64,000 nt of DNA. Source: Marichromatium bheemlicum (GTDB lineage: Bacteria; Pseudomonadota; Gammaproteobacteria; Chromatiales; Chromatiaceae). Below the pieces are notes generated by a model. The model was not told the DNA's origin. It did no database searches and worked only from the letters and a program-made list of their open reading frames with translations. Location of the stretch: the NCBI RefSeq assembly GCF_012276755.1, contig NZ_JAAXKX010000004.1, forward strand, positions 124,001 to 188,000, in the 5' to 3' direction. A program made the position numbers and the translations under genes. The stretch's first letter is position 1; each line of letters starts with the position of its first letter. Shown here one piece after another: positions 37,522 through 47,079 of the stretch.

Positions 37522-38373
37522 ATGAAGGTCGCGATCTTTTCCGACGTCCAGGCCAACCTGCCGGCCATGGAGGTCGCCGTCGCCCAGATCCTCGACTGGT
37601 CGCCGGACCTGGTGATCATGGACGGCGACCTGGTCAACCGCGGCCCCAACAGCCTCACCTGTCTGCAGCTGTTCGAGCAGCTGCATCGCGACCATGGCTG
37701 GCTGGCGGTGCGCGGCAACCACGAGACCTGGATGCTGCGCTGCGCGCGCGAGACACCGCGCGATACGCTCGATGCCCGGATGCGACAGTTCGCTGACTGG
37801 ACACTGCACCAGATCGGCCCGGCAGTGGAGACACTGCGCCACTGGCCCGACCACCTGTGTTTCCATGCCGGCACCGAATCGAGCTGGGTACATGTCACCC
37901 ATGGCACCATGATCAGCAACCGCCACGGCGTCACCGCCGGTCTCCCCGACGAGGCACTGCGTGACGGCGCCCTGCCCGCAGACGTGGCGCTGTTCGTCAC
38001 CGCGCACACCCACCGCCCACTGACACGGCGACTCGACGGACTGCCGATCCTCAACGTCGGCTCGGCCGGCTCACCCTTCGACGGTGACCCGCGCGGCAGC
38101 TATGCCCTGCTCGAGTTCCTGCGCGGACGCTGGCAGTGGCGGATCGTGCGCTTCGACTACGATCGCGCGCGCGCTCGGCGCGACTTCCTCGACTCCGGCT
38201 TCATCGAGCAGGGCGGCCCGCTGGCTCGTATCCTCTACGAGGAGTGGTCCCGCGCCCGCTTGCTGATGCCACAGTGGCGCGCGCGCTTCGAGACCCCAGT
38301 GCTCGACGGTGAACTCACGCTCGAGCAGGCTGTCGAGTACTTTCTCGCCGACCTCGGGTCGGCACCGGATTGA
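37522..38373 (+). CDS. metallophosphoesterase of the calcineurin-like superfamily
   Basis: The ATG at 37522 gives 283 residues. Metal-binding motifs appear in order: VAIFSDVQANLPAM (D-x-Q-x-N form), LVIMDGDLVNRGPN, LAVRGNHETWML, VHVTHGTM and FVTAHTHRPL. The first motif has Gln where many relatives have His, as in the YfcE/PrpE-like subgroup. The last ~70 residues form a helical extension (YDRARARRDFLDSGFIEQGGPLARILYEEWSRARLL), typical of DNA/RNA repair-like or phosphodiesterase members. The substrate cannot be told from sequence. Confidence 0.78.
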   Translation: MKVAIFSDVQANLPAMEVAVAQILDWSPDLVIMDGDLVNRGPNSLTCLQLFEQLHRDHGWLAVRGNHETWMLRCARETPRDTLDARMRQFADWTLHQIGPAVETLRHWPDHLCFHAGTESSWVHVTHGTMISNRHGVTAGLPDEALRDGALPADVALFVTAHTHRPLTRRLDGLPILNVGSAGSPFDGDPRGSYALLEFLRGRWQWRIVRFDYDRARARRDFLDSGFIEQGGPLARILYEEWSRARLLMPQWRARFETPVLDGELTLEQAVEYFLADLGSAPD

Positions 38374-38451
38374 CCCCGGGCCCAGACACCACGCGGGCCC
38401 ACCCTATTGACCAGCGCCGGGCCCGCGGGCCCGACGATCAGGACCCACCAG

Positions 38452-39324
38452 ATGAGCGATACCGACACCCTCTTGCGTTTTCTCTTCGAGCGGACCGATG
38501 TCCGCGGCAACCTGGTCCACCTCGACGCCAGCTGGCGCGCGGTACTCGACGCCCACGACTACCCCGAACCGGTACGCGGCCTGCTCGGCGAGGCCCTGGC
38601 TGCGGTCTCGCTGCTCGCCGCCACCATCAAGTTCGACGGTTCGCTGATCCTCCAGGCCCAAGGCGACGGCCCGCTGCGCACCCTGGTCGCCCAGGCCACC
38701 AACACCCACAAGGTCCGCGGCCTGGCGCGCTGGGACGCCACCCTCGACCCCGACGCCACGCTCACCGAGCTGTTCGGTCAGGGGCGGCTGGTGCTCACCG
38801 TCGAACCACGCGTCGGCGAACCCTATCAGGGGATCGTCGCACTCCAGGGCGAGCGCCTGAGCGAGGCCCTGGAGCACTTCTTCAGCGGCTCCGAGCAGTT
38901 ACCGACCCGGCTCTGGCTCGCGGCCGACGCCGAGCGCGCCGCCGGACTGTTGCTGCAGCGCCTGCCGAGCGCGGCGCGCGAGGCCGACGACTGGTCGCGG
39001 GTCGGCATGCTCGCCGCCACCCTGAGCCGCGAGGAGCTCCTCGAACTCCCCGCCGAGCAACTGCTCTACCGGCTCTTCAACGAGGAGCCGGTACGACTCT
39101 TCGAGCCCGAGCCGATCGCCTTTCGCTGTGGCTGCTCGCGGGCGCGCATCGAGCAGACCGTCAAGCTACTCGGCGCCGACGAGATCGAGGCCCTGCTCGC
39201 CGAGCGCGGGGCGCTCGAAGTGAACTGCGAGTTCTGTAATCGCACCTACCACTTCGACCCCGTCGATGCGCGCCAGCTCCTCGCCGAGGACAGCCATCAC
39301 ACCCCGCCATCGCAACACCAATGA
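38452..39324 (+). CDS. hslO: Hsp33 redox-regulated molecular chaperone
   Basis: The ATG at 38452, eight bases after AGGA, gives 290 residues. Hsp33 is a cytosolic holdase activated by oxidation. The N-terminal domain begins TDTLLRFLFERTDVRGNLVHLDASW and contains LLAATIKFDGSLILQAQGDGPL. The C-terminal zinc centre is complete: CGCS near residue 230 and CEFC near 265, the CxC-x(~30)-CxxC pattern. It precedes a large hairpin terminator shared with clpB. The clpB-oxyR neighbourhood suggests a stress-response cluster. Confidence 0.95.
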   Translation: MSDTDTLLRFLFERTDVRGNLVHLDASWRAVLDAHDYPEPVRGLLGEALAAVSLLAATIKFDGSLILQAQGDGPLRTLVAQATNTHKVRGLARWDATLDPDATLTELFGQGRLVLTVEPRVGEPYQGIVALQGERLSEALEHFFSGSEQLPTRLWLAADAERAAGLLLQRLPSAAREADDWSRVGMLAATLSREELLELPAEQLLYRLFNEEPVRLFEPEPIAFRCGCSRARIEQTVKLLGADEIEALLAERGALEVNCEFCNRTYHFDPVDARQLLAEDSHHTPPSQHQ

Positions 39325-39625
39325 GTCGGGCGGCACCAACCGTCGACGGCCAGATCGAGTCCTTTGGGTACGACAGACGCTAAGGACTCGACGGCGCCAG
39401 CGATCCACCGCCGTTTTCCAGCCCCAGGAGGCACGGCGCGACCGGCACGGCCCCGACCCCGCTGAGCCGAGGCCCGGACCTCCAGCCCCGGCAGGCACCG
39501 TCCCCTCTCTCCCCAAACGACGCCGCCCGCTCGCCCCGAGAGGCGAGCGGGCGGCGTCTTATCAGGATCGGCCAACGTCCCCGAAGCCACCGCTACGACA
39601 GCGGTAAAGCCCGCGGGGGAGCGAC
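39325..39625. other. intergenic region between hslO and clpB
   Basis: These 301 bases hold no credible gene. The notable element is the 17-bp-stem hairpin at 39519-39558 between the two convergent genes. The first half is GC-rich and unstructured, with a weak inverted repeat around the AGTCC/GGACT pair near 39358-39387. Confidence 0.6.
39519..39565. terminator. bidirectional terminator of hslO and clpB
   Basis: Positions 39519-39535 and 39542-39558 are perfect 17-base inverted copies (GACGCCGCCCGCTCGCC and its complement) around a six-base loop. On the plus strand TCTTAT follows, a modest U tract. The genes on either side converge on it. Confidence 0.8.
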
Positions 39626-42226
39626 TCAGTCGACCAACTCGCCGGCGAGGACGCGTTCGAAACGCAGGCCGCCGTCGGCCACCCCGACCTCGATCAGATC
39701 CCCCGGGGCGAACTTGCCGGCGAGGATCTCCTGCGCCAGCGGGTTCTCGAGCTGGGCGCGGATCGCGCGCTTGAGCGGACGGGCGCCGTAGACCGGATCG
39801 AAGCCGGCCTCGCCGAGGTGATCGAGCGCCGCGTCGCTGATCTCGAGGCGCATCTCGCGCTCGGCCAGGCGCCGCTGCAGATAGTCGAGCTGGATGCGCG
39901 CGATGGCGCGGATCTGCGCCTGCTGCAGCGGGTGGAAGACAACGATCTCGTCGAGCCGGTTGATGAACTCGGGACGGAAGGCCTGACGCACCACCGCCAT
40001 CACCGCCGACTTCATCTCGGCATAGGCCGCCTCGCCGGCGTGCTGCTGGATGACCTCAGAGCCGAGGTTGGAGGTCATCACGATCACCGTGTTGCGAAAG
40101 TCCACGGTGCGCCCCTGACCATCGGTGAGCCGACCGTCGTCGAGCACCTGCAACAGCACGTTGAAGACGTCGGGGTGGGCCTTCTCCACCTCGTCGAGCA
40201 GGATCAGGCTGTAGGGGCGACGGCGCACCGCCTCGGTAAGATAGCCGCCCTCGTCATAGCCGACATAGCCGGGCGGTGCCCCGATCAACCGCGCCACCGA
40301 GTGCTTCTCCATGAACTCGGACATGTCGATGCGCACCATCGCCTCCTCGGTATCGAAGAGGAAGCTCGCCAGCGTCTTGCACAGCTCGGTCTTGCCGACG
40401 CCGGTGGGACCGAGGAAGAGGAAGGAGCCGATCGGGCGGGCCGGGTCGGAGAGCCCGGCGCGCGAACGGCGGATGGCGTCGCTGACCGCGCCCACCGCCT
40501 CGTCCTGACCGACCACCCGCCGGCCGATCTCCTGCTCCATACGCAGCAGCTTGTCGCGCTCGCCCTCGAGCATCCGCGACACCGGGATACCGGTCCAGCG
40601 CGAGACGATCTCGGCGATCTCCTCGTCGCTGACCTTGTTGCGCAGCAGTCGGTTCTCGCCCTGCTCGGCCCCGGCGGCGGCCGAGGCCAGTTGCTTCTCG
40701 AGTTCGGGGATGCGCCCGTACTGCAGCTCCGACATCCGCGTCAGGTCGCCGGCACGGCGCGCCGTCTCCATCTCCACCCGGGCGCGATCGAGCGCCTCCT
40801 TGACGTGCGCGGTACCGGCAACCGCCGCCTTCTCCGACTTCCAGATCTCGTCGAGATCGGCGAACTCGCGCTCGAGCCGACCGACCTCGTCCTCAAGATC
40901 GGCGAGGCGCTTGCGCGAGGCCTCGTCGGATTCCTTCTTCAGCGCCTCGCGCTCGATCTTGAGCTGGATCAGCCGACGATCGAGGCGGTCCATCTCCTCG
41001 GGCATGGAGTCGATCTCCATGCGGATGTGCGAGGCGGCCTCGTCGACCAGGTCGATCGCCTTGTCGGGGAGCTGGCGATCAGAGATGTAGCGGTGCGACA
41101 GGGTCGCCGCGGCGACGATCGCCGGGTCGGTGATCTCGACGGCGTGATGGACCTCGTAGCGTTCCTTGAGCCCGCGCAGGATGGCGATGGTGTCCTCGAC
41201 ATTGGGCTCGTCGACCAGCACCTTCTGGAAGCGCCGTTCGAGCGCCGCGTCCTTCTCGACGTACTTGCGGTACTCGTCGAGGGTGGTGGCGCCGACGCAG
41301 TGCAGCTCACCGCGCGCCAGCGCCGGCTTGAGCATGTTGCCCGCGTCCATCGAGCCCTCGGCCTTGCCCGCGCCGACCATGGTGTGCAGCTCGTCGATGA
41401 AGAGGATGACATTGCCCTCCTGACGGGCGATGTCGTTGAGCACCGCCTTGAGCCGCTCCTCGAACTCGCCGCGGAACTTGGCCCCGGCGATCAGCGCGGC
41501 CATGTCGAGTGAGAGCAGCCGCTTCGACTTCAGCCCCTCTGGCACCTCACCGTTGACGATGCGCTGCGCCAGCCCCTCGACGATGGCGGTCTTGCCGACG
41601 CCGGGCTCGCCGATCAGCACCGGGTTGTTCTTGGTGCGCCGCTGCAACACCTGCACGGTGCGGCGGATCTCGTCGTCGCGCCCGATCACCGGGTCGAGCT
41701 TGCCCTGTTCGGCGCGCTCGGTCAGATCGATGGTGTACTTCTCAAGTGCCTGACGCTGCTCCTCGGCATTGGGGTCATCGACCTTCTGGCCCCCTCGAAC
41801 CGACTCGATCGCACGCTCCAGCGCCCCCTTCGAGGCACCGGCCTCGCGCAACACCCGACCCAGCTCGCCGCGGTCGTCGAGCGCGGCGAGCACGAACAGC
41901 TCGGAGGAGACGTACTGGTCCTGGCGCTGCTGGGCGAGCTTATCGGTCTGGTTGAGCAGGCGCCCCAGATCGTTGCCGACGTGTACCTCACCGCCGGTGC
42001 CTTCGACCACCGGCAGCCGATCGAGCAACTCGCCAAGGGCCGAGCGCAACTGATTGACATTGACATCGGCGCGGGTGAGCAGATGGCGCACCGAGCCCCC
42101 TTCCTGATCGAGCAGCGCGATCAGCAGGTGGACCGGCTCGATGAACTGATGATCGCGCCCGATCGCCAGGCTCTGGGCATCGGCCAGCGCGAGTTGGAAC
42201 TTTGACGTCAACTTATCCATTCTCAC
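39626..42226 (-). CDS. clpB: ATP-dependent disaggregase ClpB
   Basis: GTG at 42226, eight bases after GGAG, gives 866 residues beginning [14 protein letters not shown] (initiator Met), in line with the MRLDRLTNKFQ start of E. coli ClpB. ClpB is a hexameric AAA+ protein that resolubilises aggregates with DnaK. The N-domain is followed by AAA-1 (Walker A GEPGVGKT, Walker [10 protein letters not shown]), the coiled-coil middle domain, and AAA-2 ([19 protein letters not shown]). The length is normal. It is transcribed divergently from oxyR, from a 147-bp spacer. Confidence 0.96.
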   Translation of the reverse strand: MRMDKLTSKFQLALADAQSLAIGRDHQFIEPVHLLIALLDQEGGSVRHLLTRADVNVNQLRSALGELLDRLPVVEGTGGEVHVGNDLGRLLNQTDKLAQQRQDQYVSSELFVLAALDDRGELGRVLREAGASKGALERAIESVRGGQKVDDPNAEEQRQALEKYTIDLTERAEQGKLDPVIGRDDEIRRTVQVLQRRTKNNPVLIGEPGVGKTAIVEGLAQRIVNGEVPEGLKSKRLLSLDMAALIAGAKFRGEFEERLKAVLNDIARQEGNVILFIDELHTMVGAGKAEGSMDAGNMLKPALARGELHCVGATTLDEYRKYVEKDAALERRFQKVLVDEPNVEDTIAILRGLKERYEVHHAVEITDPAIVAAATLSHRYISDRQLPDKAIDLVDEAASHIRMEIDSMPEEMDRLDRRLIQLKIEREALKKESDEASRKRLADLEDEVGRLEREFADLDEIWKSEKAAVAGTAHVKEALDRARVEMETARRAGDLTRMSELQYGRIPELEKQLASAAAGAEQGENRLLRNKVSDEEIAEIVSRWTGIPVSRMLEGERDKLLRMEQEIGRRVVGQDEAVGAVSDAIRRSRAGLSDPARPIGSFLFLGPTGVGKTELCKTLASFLFDTEEAMVRIDMSEFMEKHSVARLIGAPPGYVGYDEGGYLTEAVRRRPYSLILLDEVEKAHPDVFNVLLQVLDDGRLTDGQGRTVDFRNTVIVMTSNLGSEVIQQHAGEAAYAEMKSAVMAVVRQAFRPEFINRLDEIVVFHPLQQAQIRAIARIQLDYLQRRLAEREMRLEISDAALDHLGEAGFDPVYGARPLKRAIRAQLENPLAQEILAGKFAPGDLIEVGVADGGLRFERVLAGELVD

Positions 42227-42373
42227 GGTGAATTCTCCGGTTTTTTGTAGGTTATTAACGAAGATTGGGGGAGCGCGAGACCGAATCAAGCAATCCACAC
42301 TGTCCCCCCAGACCCGCCCAGGGGGGGAAAATCACGACTCCGACTGCGACCTGATTTCCGGTATCATGAGCGC

Positions 42374-43300
42374 GTGAACCTACGTGACCTGAAATATATC
42401 CTCGCCGTCGCCGAGACGCGTCACTTCGGGCGCGCCGCCGAGCGTTGCTTCGTCAGTCAACCGACGCTCAGTGGCCAGATCAAGAAGCTCGAGGACGAAC
42501 TCGACGTGGTGATCTTCGAGCGCACCAACCGCTCGGTCGAGATCACCCCCGTCGGCGAGGCGATCCTCCACCACGCCCGACTGGTGCTGGAGCAGACCAA
42601 CGCCATCGAGCAGGTCGCGCGCGCCCACCAGGACCCCTTGGCCGGCTCGCTGCGCATCGGCGCCATCCCCACCATCAGCCCCTATCTGATCCCGTTGTTG
42701 CTGCGGCCGCTACGCGCACGCTGCCCCAAACTGCAGCTGGTGCTCTCCGAGGAGATCACCGACACCCTGCTCGAGCGCCTCAACCACCACGAGATCGATG
42801 CCGCGCTGCTCGCTACCCCGGTCGAGGACTCCGACCTCGCCGCCATCGAGCTGTTCGACGAGCCCTTCTGGCTCGCCCATCCCGAGGGCCATCCGCTGCA
42901 GCAACACCCCGAGATCAGCGCCGACGACCTGGAGTCGTGCGAGCTGCTGCTGCTCGCCGACGGTCACTGCCTGGCCCATCAGGTGATGGAAGTCTGTCGA
43001 CTCTCGCAGCGCCCGACCCAGGGCGAGATGGCCGATCTGCGCGCCTCCAGCCTCGAGACCCTGTTGCAGCTGGTCAGCGCCGGCTTCGGCTGCACCCTGG
43101 TCCCGGCACTGGCGGTGCGCGAGGCCTGGATGCATGATCATGGCATCGTCGCGCGCCGGCTCCACCTGCCCAACGCCTATCGCCGCATCTCCCTGGTCTA
43201 TCGCCGCAGCTTCCCGCGGCGCCAGGTCCTCGAGACCTTCGCCGCAGTGGTCCGCGCTCAGCTCCCCGCCAGCGTCCACCAGCTCGGGACCCCCGACTGA
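42374..43300 (+). CDS. oxyR: LysR-type peroxide sensor OxyR
   Basis: GTG at 42374 gives 308 residues. The N-terminal winged helix reads LRDLKYILAVAETRHFGRAAERCFVSQPTLSGQI. The regulatory domain contains ADGHCLAHQVMEVC, placing Cys at residues 199 and 208, exactly the peroxide-sensing pair of E. coli OxyR. Later conserved motifs are ASSLETLLQLVSAGFGCTLVPALA and RRISLVYRRSFPR. OxyR activates catalase, peroxiredoxin and related genes when C199-C208 forms a disulphide. No OxyR-regulated catalase or ahp gene is in the window, though hslO and clpB lie beside it. Confidence 0.95.
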   Translation: MNLRDLKYILAVAETRHFGRAAERCFVSQPTLSGQIKKLEDELDVVIFERTNRSVEITPVGEAILHHARLVLEQTNAIEQVARAHQDPLAGSLRIGAIPTISPYLIPLLLRPLRARCPKLQLVLSEEITDTLLERLNHHEIDAALLATPVEDSDLAAIELFDEPFWLAHPEGHPLQQHPEISADDLESCELLLLADGHCLAHQVMEVCRLSQRPTQGEMADLRASSLETLLQLVSAGFGCTLVPALAVREAWMHDHGIVARRLHLPNAYRRISLVYRRSFPRRQVLETFAAVVRAQLPASVHQLGTPD

Positions 43301-43339
43301 GCCCTCGTCGACCGTCCCCTGAAAGACACACCCCATCTC

Positions 43340-43365
43340 CAGCAGCACCGGCCGCGGTGCTGCTG
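43340..43365 (+). terminator. hairpin downstream of oxyR
   Basis: CAGCAGCACC-GGCCGC-GGTGCTGCTG is a perfect 10-bp stem 40 bases after oxyR. There is no U tract, so it may act with Rho or as an mRNA end structure. Confidence 0.6.
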
Positions 43366-43372
43366 ACGCCAC

Positions 43373-43402
43373 TTGACCTCTTCGGGAAGCACCATAACTT
43401 CT
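43373..43402 (+). promoter_or_regulatory. candidate promoter for the DUF389 cluster
   Basis: TTGACC lies just after the oxyR hairpin and TAACTT about 16 bases downstream could be a -10. It precedes the small gene at 43545 by about 140 bases. The evidence is pattern match only. Confidence 0.3.
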
Positions 43403-43544
43403 CGATGTAAGGGTCAGAAATTGCGGATCTGTTCATAATCTTTCGTTAGACTTGGCCCGACAACCAATCCTGGCGATGGCGGAACGCAACGTCGCCGAGA
43501 CACCACATTCGATCATGGAACTAGGGAAGCAGCAGGGGGTGCCC

Positions 43545-43742
43545 ATGCAGACCAAGCAGACACAGGCCCTATGGGAGTTACAGCGTCACGGCCTCCCAGA
43601 GATCGCAGAAACGGCCGCACGCCACTGGCAGGCCGGTCAACGCTATGACCCCGAGGACACCCTCCCGATCCCGCGCTCGCTCGAGACCTTGATCGAGCAG
43701 TGCAATTGGGAGATCGACCGGATGGCAGCGGCCTATCCCTGA
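43545..43742 (+). CDS. small hypothetical protein
   Basis: The ATG at 43545 follows an AGGGG and gives 65 residues beginning MQTKQTQALWELQRHGL; a TTG-initiated longer frame from 43452 adds residues of lower quality. The sequence is helical, with two Trp residues (ALWELQ; ARHWQAG) and a proline-rich DPEDTLPIPRSLETLIEQ segment. No domain is recognised. It reads into the tail-anchored gene 25 bp later, so it may be the first member of a three-gene unit with DUF389. Confidence 0.5.
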   Translation: MQTKQTQALWELQRHGLPEIAETAARHWQAGQRYDPEDTLPIPRSLETLIEQCNWEIDRMAAAYP

Positions 43743-43766
43743 GCCCGCCCCGATCGAGACCGGACG

Positions 43767-44177
43767 ATGACCCCAGGACACCTGAGCGTCGAGACCCACC
43801 CCGACCACCCCGGGTTGGTCCGTCTCCGGGTCGCGGCGCAACCGCCGACACCGACACCTCGACTACACTGCGTCGTGCGCTTCGAAGACGTCACCACCGC
43901 GCGCATGCACGCTCACCAACACCTGCGCCGCCACCTGGTCGACATCGACTCCGGTCTCTACCGCACCGACCCGCTCACCGCCTGCGCCGCAATCGCGGCC
44001 ATCGCCCTGCCGCAACGGCACATCGCCCTGGATCCCGAGCTGGCCGCCGACCCCAGGTACACCCGCCTCATCGACCGAACCCGCATTCGCAACCGTCGCA
44101 TCGACCGACTGTTCAACGCCGTCGGCCTCCTCGCCCTGTTGCTCCTGTTGATCCTCGCCCTCCCGGTCACCCCCTGA
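43767..44177 (+). CDS. hypothetical C-tail-anchored membrane protein
   Basis: The protein has 136 residues. The first ~105 residues are soluble and contain a strand-helix pattern (LVRLRVAAQPPTPTPRLHCVVRF; RMHAHQHLRRHLVDIDSGLYRTDPLTACAAIAAIAL). A basic segment (DRTRIRNRRIDRLFNAV) then leads into one hydrophobic helix of about 17 residues (LLALLLLLILALP) at the very end. That places the N-terminus in the cytosol. No family was recognised. It ends 10 bp before the DUF389 gene. Confidence 0.5.
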   Translation: MTPGHLSVETHPDHPGLVRLRVAAQPPTPTPRLHCVVRFEDVTTARMHAHQHLRRHLVDIDSGLYRTDPLTACAAIAAIALPQRHIALDPELAADPRYTRLIDRTRIRNRRIDRLFNAVGLLALLLLLILALPVTP

Positions 44178-44187
44178 GGTCGCCGTC

Positions 44188-45192
44188 ATGCGCATCGTCG
44201 AGGTCATCGCCGCGGCCAGACACACCAAGACCCTACTCGGCATGGCCCGCTTCTATGGCGCCACCGATGCTTGGTGCGGCGATCGCGGCGAGGACGGACG
44301 GCGCGCGATACGGATGCTCGTCGACGACGCCCATCGTCAGGCGCTGATCGACTCGCTGCAGGACCTGTTCAGGACCGATCCCGATGCCCGCATCGTCATC
44401 CAACCCGTCGACACCACCCTCACTCGCGACACCCCGCGCCAGCAGGACGAGGCACTACGCCGCGCGCAGGCGATCGCCGCGACCCGCGAGGAACTCTACA
44501 GCGAGATCGTCAAAGGGGCGCGACTCGACAGCAACCACCTGATCCTGACCGTGCTCTCGACCTTGGTCGCGGCGATCGGGCTGCTCGAGGACAATGTCGC
44601 GGTCTTGATCGGCGCGATGGTCATCGCCCCCCTGCTCGGCCCCAATATCGCACTGGCCTTCGCCACCGCGCTCGGTGATCGCGCCCTGGTGTGGCAGGCG
44701 CTGCGCACCAACGCCGCCGGATTGGCGCTATCGCTGCTGCTGGCCGTCGTCATCGGGTTGATCTGGGAGGTCGACTTCGGCCTCGCCGAGCTGGCCACGC
44801 GGACCGATGTCGGCCTGGCCGGTGTCGTGCTGGCGCTCGCCTCGGGCGCGGCCGCGGTGCTGTCGTTGACCTCTGGGCTGTCCTCGACCCTGGTCGGGGT
44901 GATGGTCGCCGTCGCCCTGCTACCACCGACGGCGACCATCGGCCTGGCGCTCGGCAGCACCCGCTGGGATGCGGCGCTCGGCGCACTGCTGTTGCTGGCC
45001 GTCAACATCGTCTGTGTTTTGCTGGCCGCCAAGCTGGTGTTCTTGTTCAAAGGGGTGCGGCCACGCACCTGGACCGAACGCAATCGCGCCCGCCAATCGA
45101 TACGCCTTCATCTCGCCCTCTGGGCGCTGCTGCTCAGCGCCTTGGTCGCGATCATCCTGCTGCGCGCCGAGCCCGTGATCGCGCTGCACTGA
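44188..45192 (+). CDS. DUF389-family (TIGR00341-like) membrane protein
   Basis: The product is 334 residues. After a soluble N-terminal domain of about 115 residues come about seven membrane segments. The segment ILTVLSTLVAAIGLLEDNVAVLIGAMVIAPLLGPNIALAFATALGD is the diagnostic core of DUF389, and VGVMVAVALLPPTATIGLALG is the second conserved part. The function of this family is unknown. The N-terminal domain here (RIVEVIAAARHTKTLLG) could be a regulatory ferredoxin-like fold. It ends near 45192 and is followed by a 290-bp gap before the chemoreceptors. Confidence 0.8.
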   Translation: MRIVEVIAAARHTKTLLGMARFYGATDAWCGDRGEDGRRAIRMLVDDAHRQALIDSLQDLFRTDPDARIVIQPVDTTLTRDTPRQQDEALRRAQAIAATREELYSEIVKGARLDSNHLILTVLSTLVAAIGLLEDNVAVLIGAMVIAPLLGPNIALAFATALGDRALVWQALRTNAAGLALSLLLAVVIGLIWEVDFGLAELATRTDVGLAGVVLALASGAAAVLSLTSGLSSTLVGVMVAVALLPPTATIGLALGSTRWDAALGALLLLAVNIVCVLLAAKLVFLFKGVRPRTWTERNRARQSIRLHLALWALLLSALVAIILLRAEPVIALH

Positions 45193-45483
45193 TCCACTCA
45201 TCGTGCATCCCTCGGCGACCGGCGCGCATCCTCCCGTGAGTCGTGCCATCATTGAACCGCGCACTCATCCCCTCGCCACGAGGGCCAGGACGGCGCCGTC
45301 GCACGGGGCGATAACAGCGCGGCCGCAAGGGCCGTATCCTGCGGCCCATTGATCTGAGCGAGGTTGAGATCACACGCAGTACCGCACCATCTACTGTCGG
45401 TCGACCCCGACACCGCGACTGCGGGGGTGTGAACCTTGCCACCTCCCGCAAACCAAGGGTTTACCCCAAGGGATGTTCCCCGC

Positions 45484-47067
45484 ATGAAAAAGAACTATCC
45501 AGTGACGCAGCAGGAGGTCTCCTTCGCGGATGACACCAACATCCTGTCGACCACCGACCTCAAGGGCGCCATCACCTACGTCAACGATCACTTCATCGAG
45601 ATCTCGGGCTTTACCGAGAACGAACTGATCGGACGCAATCACAACGTGGTGCGTCACCCCGACATGCCGCCGGTGGCCTTCGCCGAGCTGTGGACGACAC
45701 TGAAGGCCGCACGCCCCTGGATGGGCCTGATCAAGAACCGCTGCAAGAACGGCGATCACTACTGGGTGAGCGCCTATGTCACCCCGATCACCCACGACGG
45801 CGACACCGTCACCGAATACCAGTCGGTACGCACCAAGCCGGCGCGCGTCATGGTCGAGCGCGCCGAGCGCCTCTATGCCGAACTGATGCGCAATCGTCGC
45901 CCCTGGCACTGGCGCCTAGCGCTCCCCAGCGCCCGCTGGCGACTGCTCGGCAGCATCGCCCTGCTCGGCGCCGGCGCCATCGCCGCCAGCCCCCTGCTCG
46001 GGCTGGCGGTGTCGCAGAGCGCCCTCCCGGTCTTGCTCTTTACCCTGGTGGCGATGACCGTGGCCTGGCTCGAGACCCGCGCCCTGACCACCATCGCCAC
46101 CCAGGCCCGGCTCGTCGCCGACAACCCGACTAGCCAGTACATCTACACCAACCGGCGCGACGAATACGGCGCGGTCGAGTTCGCCATGCACATGCTCGAG
46201 GCCGAGACCGGCGCCGCCGTCGGCCGGGTCGACGACTCGGCAGCCCGGTTGCTGCGCCAGGCCGAGCACATGGCCGCCGCAGTCGACTCGGCACGGAGCG
46301 CGATCCTCGCCCAACAATCCGAGACCGACCAAGTCGCCACCGCCATCGAGGAGATGGCCGCCAGCGTGCGCGAGGTCGCGCAGAACGCCCAGCGCACCGC
46401 CGACACCGCCCATGAGGCCGATACCAATGCCACCGGTGGCGCCGATGTGGTGAGCGCCACCGGCGGCTCGATCGGCACCCTCGCCGACGAGATCGAACAA
46501 GCCGCTGCGGTGATCCACACCCTCGAGCAGCACAGCGACGAGATCAACGCCGTGCTCGAGGTGATCCGGGGCATTGCCGAGCAGACCAACCTGCTCGCCC
46601 TCAACGCCGCCATCGAGGCCGCCCGCGCCGGCGACGCCGGGCGCGGCTTCTCGGTGGTCGCCGACGAGGTGCGCAATCTCGCCAACCGCACCCAGCAGTC
46701 GACCACCGAGATCAAGAGCATGATCGAGAAGCTGCAGGGCGGGGCACGCGCCTCGGTCGAGGTCATGGGCAACAGCCGCACCCAGGCCGAGCACAGCGTC
46801 TCGCGCGCCGCCGAGGCCGGTAGCGCGCTCGCACGGATTGCCGCCGGCATCCAATCGATCACCGACATGAGCACCCAGATCGCCACCGCCGTCGAGGAGC
46901 AGAGCGCGGTCAGCGAGGAGATCAGCCGCAGCATCACCGACATCCGTCACGGCGCCGACCAGACCGCCGCGAGCAGCCATGCCATCGAGACGGCCGCCGC
47001 CCGGGTGGTGGAACTCTCGGCCGAGCTGCGCACCCTGGCACGGCAATTCTGGGAACATCGGCGCTGA
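45484..47067 (+). CDS. Aer-like methyl-accepting chemotaxis protein (PAS), copy 1
   Basis: The ATG at 45484 gives 527 residues. The N-terminal PAS (about residues 20-115) has the Aer-type FAD-binding pattern: [39 protein letters not shown] and a Trp before the Met. The R-H-P-D cluster and Trp match key Aer residues. Two or three hydrophobic segments follow near residues 155-205. The signalling domain (about 230-520) includes [35 protein letters not shown], the conserved hairpin tip. It likely senses redox or oxygen. It sits 12 bp upstream of its paralogue. Confidence 0.88.
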   Translation: MKKNYPVTQQEVSFADDTNILSTTDLKGAITYVNDHFIEISGFTENELIGRNHNVVRHPDMPPVAFAELWTTLKAARPWMGLIKNRCKNGDHYWVSAYVTPITHDGDTVTEYQSVRTKPARVMVERAERLYAELMRNRRPWHWRLALPSARWRLLGSIALLGAGAIAASPLLGLAVSQSALPVLLFTLVAMTVAWLETRALTTIATQARLVADNPTSQYIYTNRRDEYGAVEFAMHMLEAETGAAVGRVDDSAARLLRQAEHMAAAVDSARSAILAQQSETDQVATAIEEMAASVREVAQNAQRTADTAHEADTNATGGADVVSATGGSIGTLADEIEQAAAVIHTLEQHSDEINAVLEVIRGIAEQTNLLALNAAIEAARAGDAGRGFSVVADEVRNLANRTQQSTTEIKSMIEKLQGGARASVEVMGNSRTQAEHSVSRAAEAGSALARIAAGIQSITDMSTQIATAVEEQSAVSEEISRSITDIRHGADQTAASSHAIETAAARVVELSAELRTLARQFWEHRR

Positions 47068-47079
47068 GGGCCGCAACAG

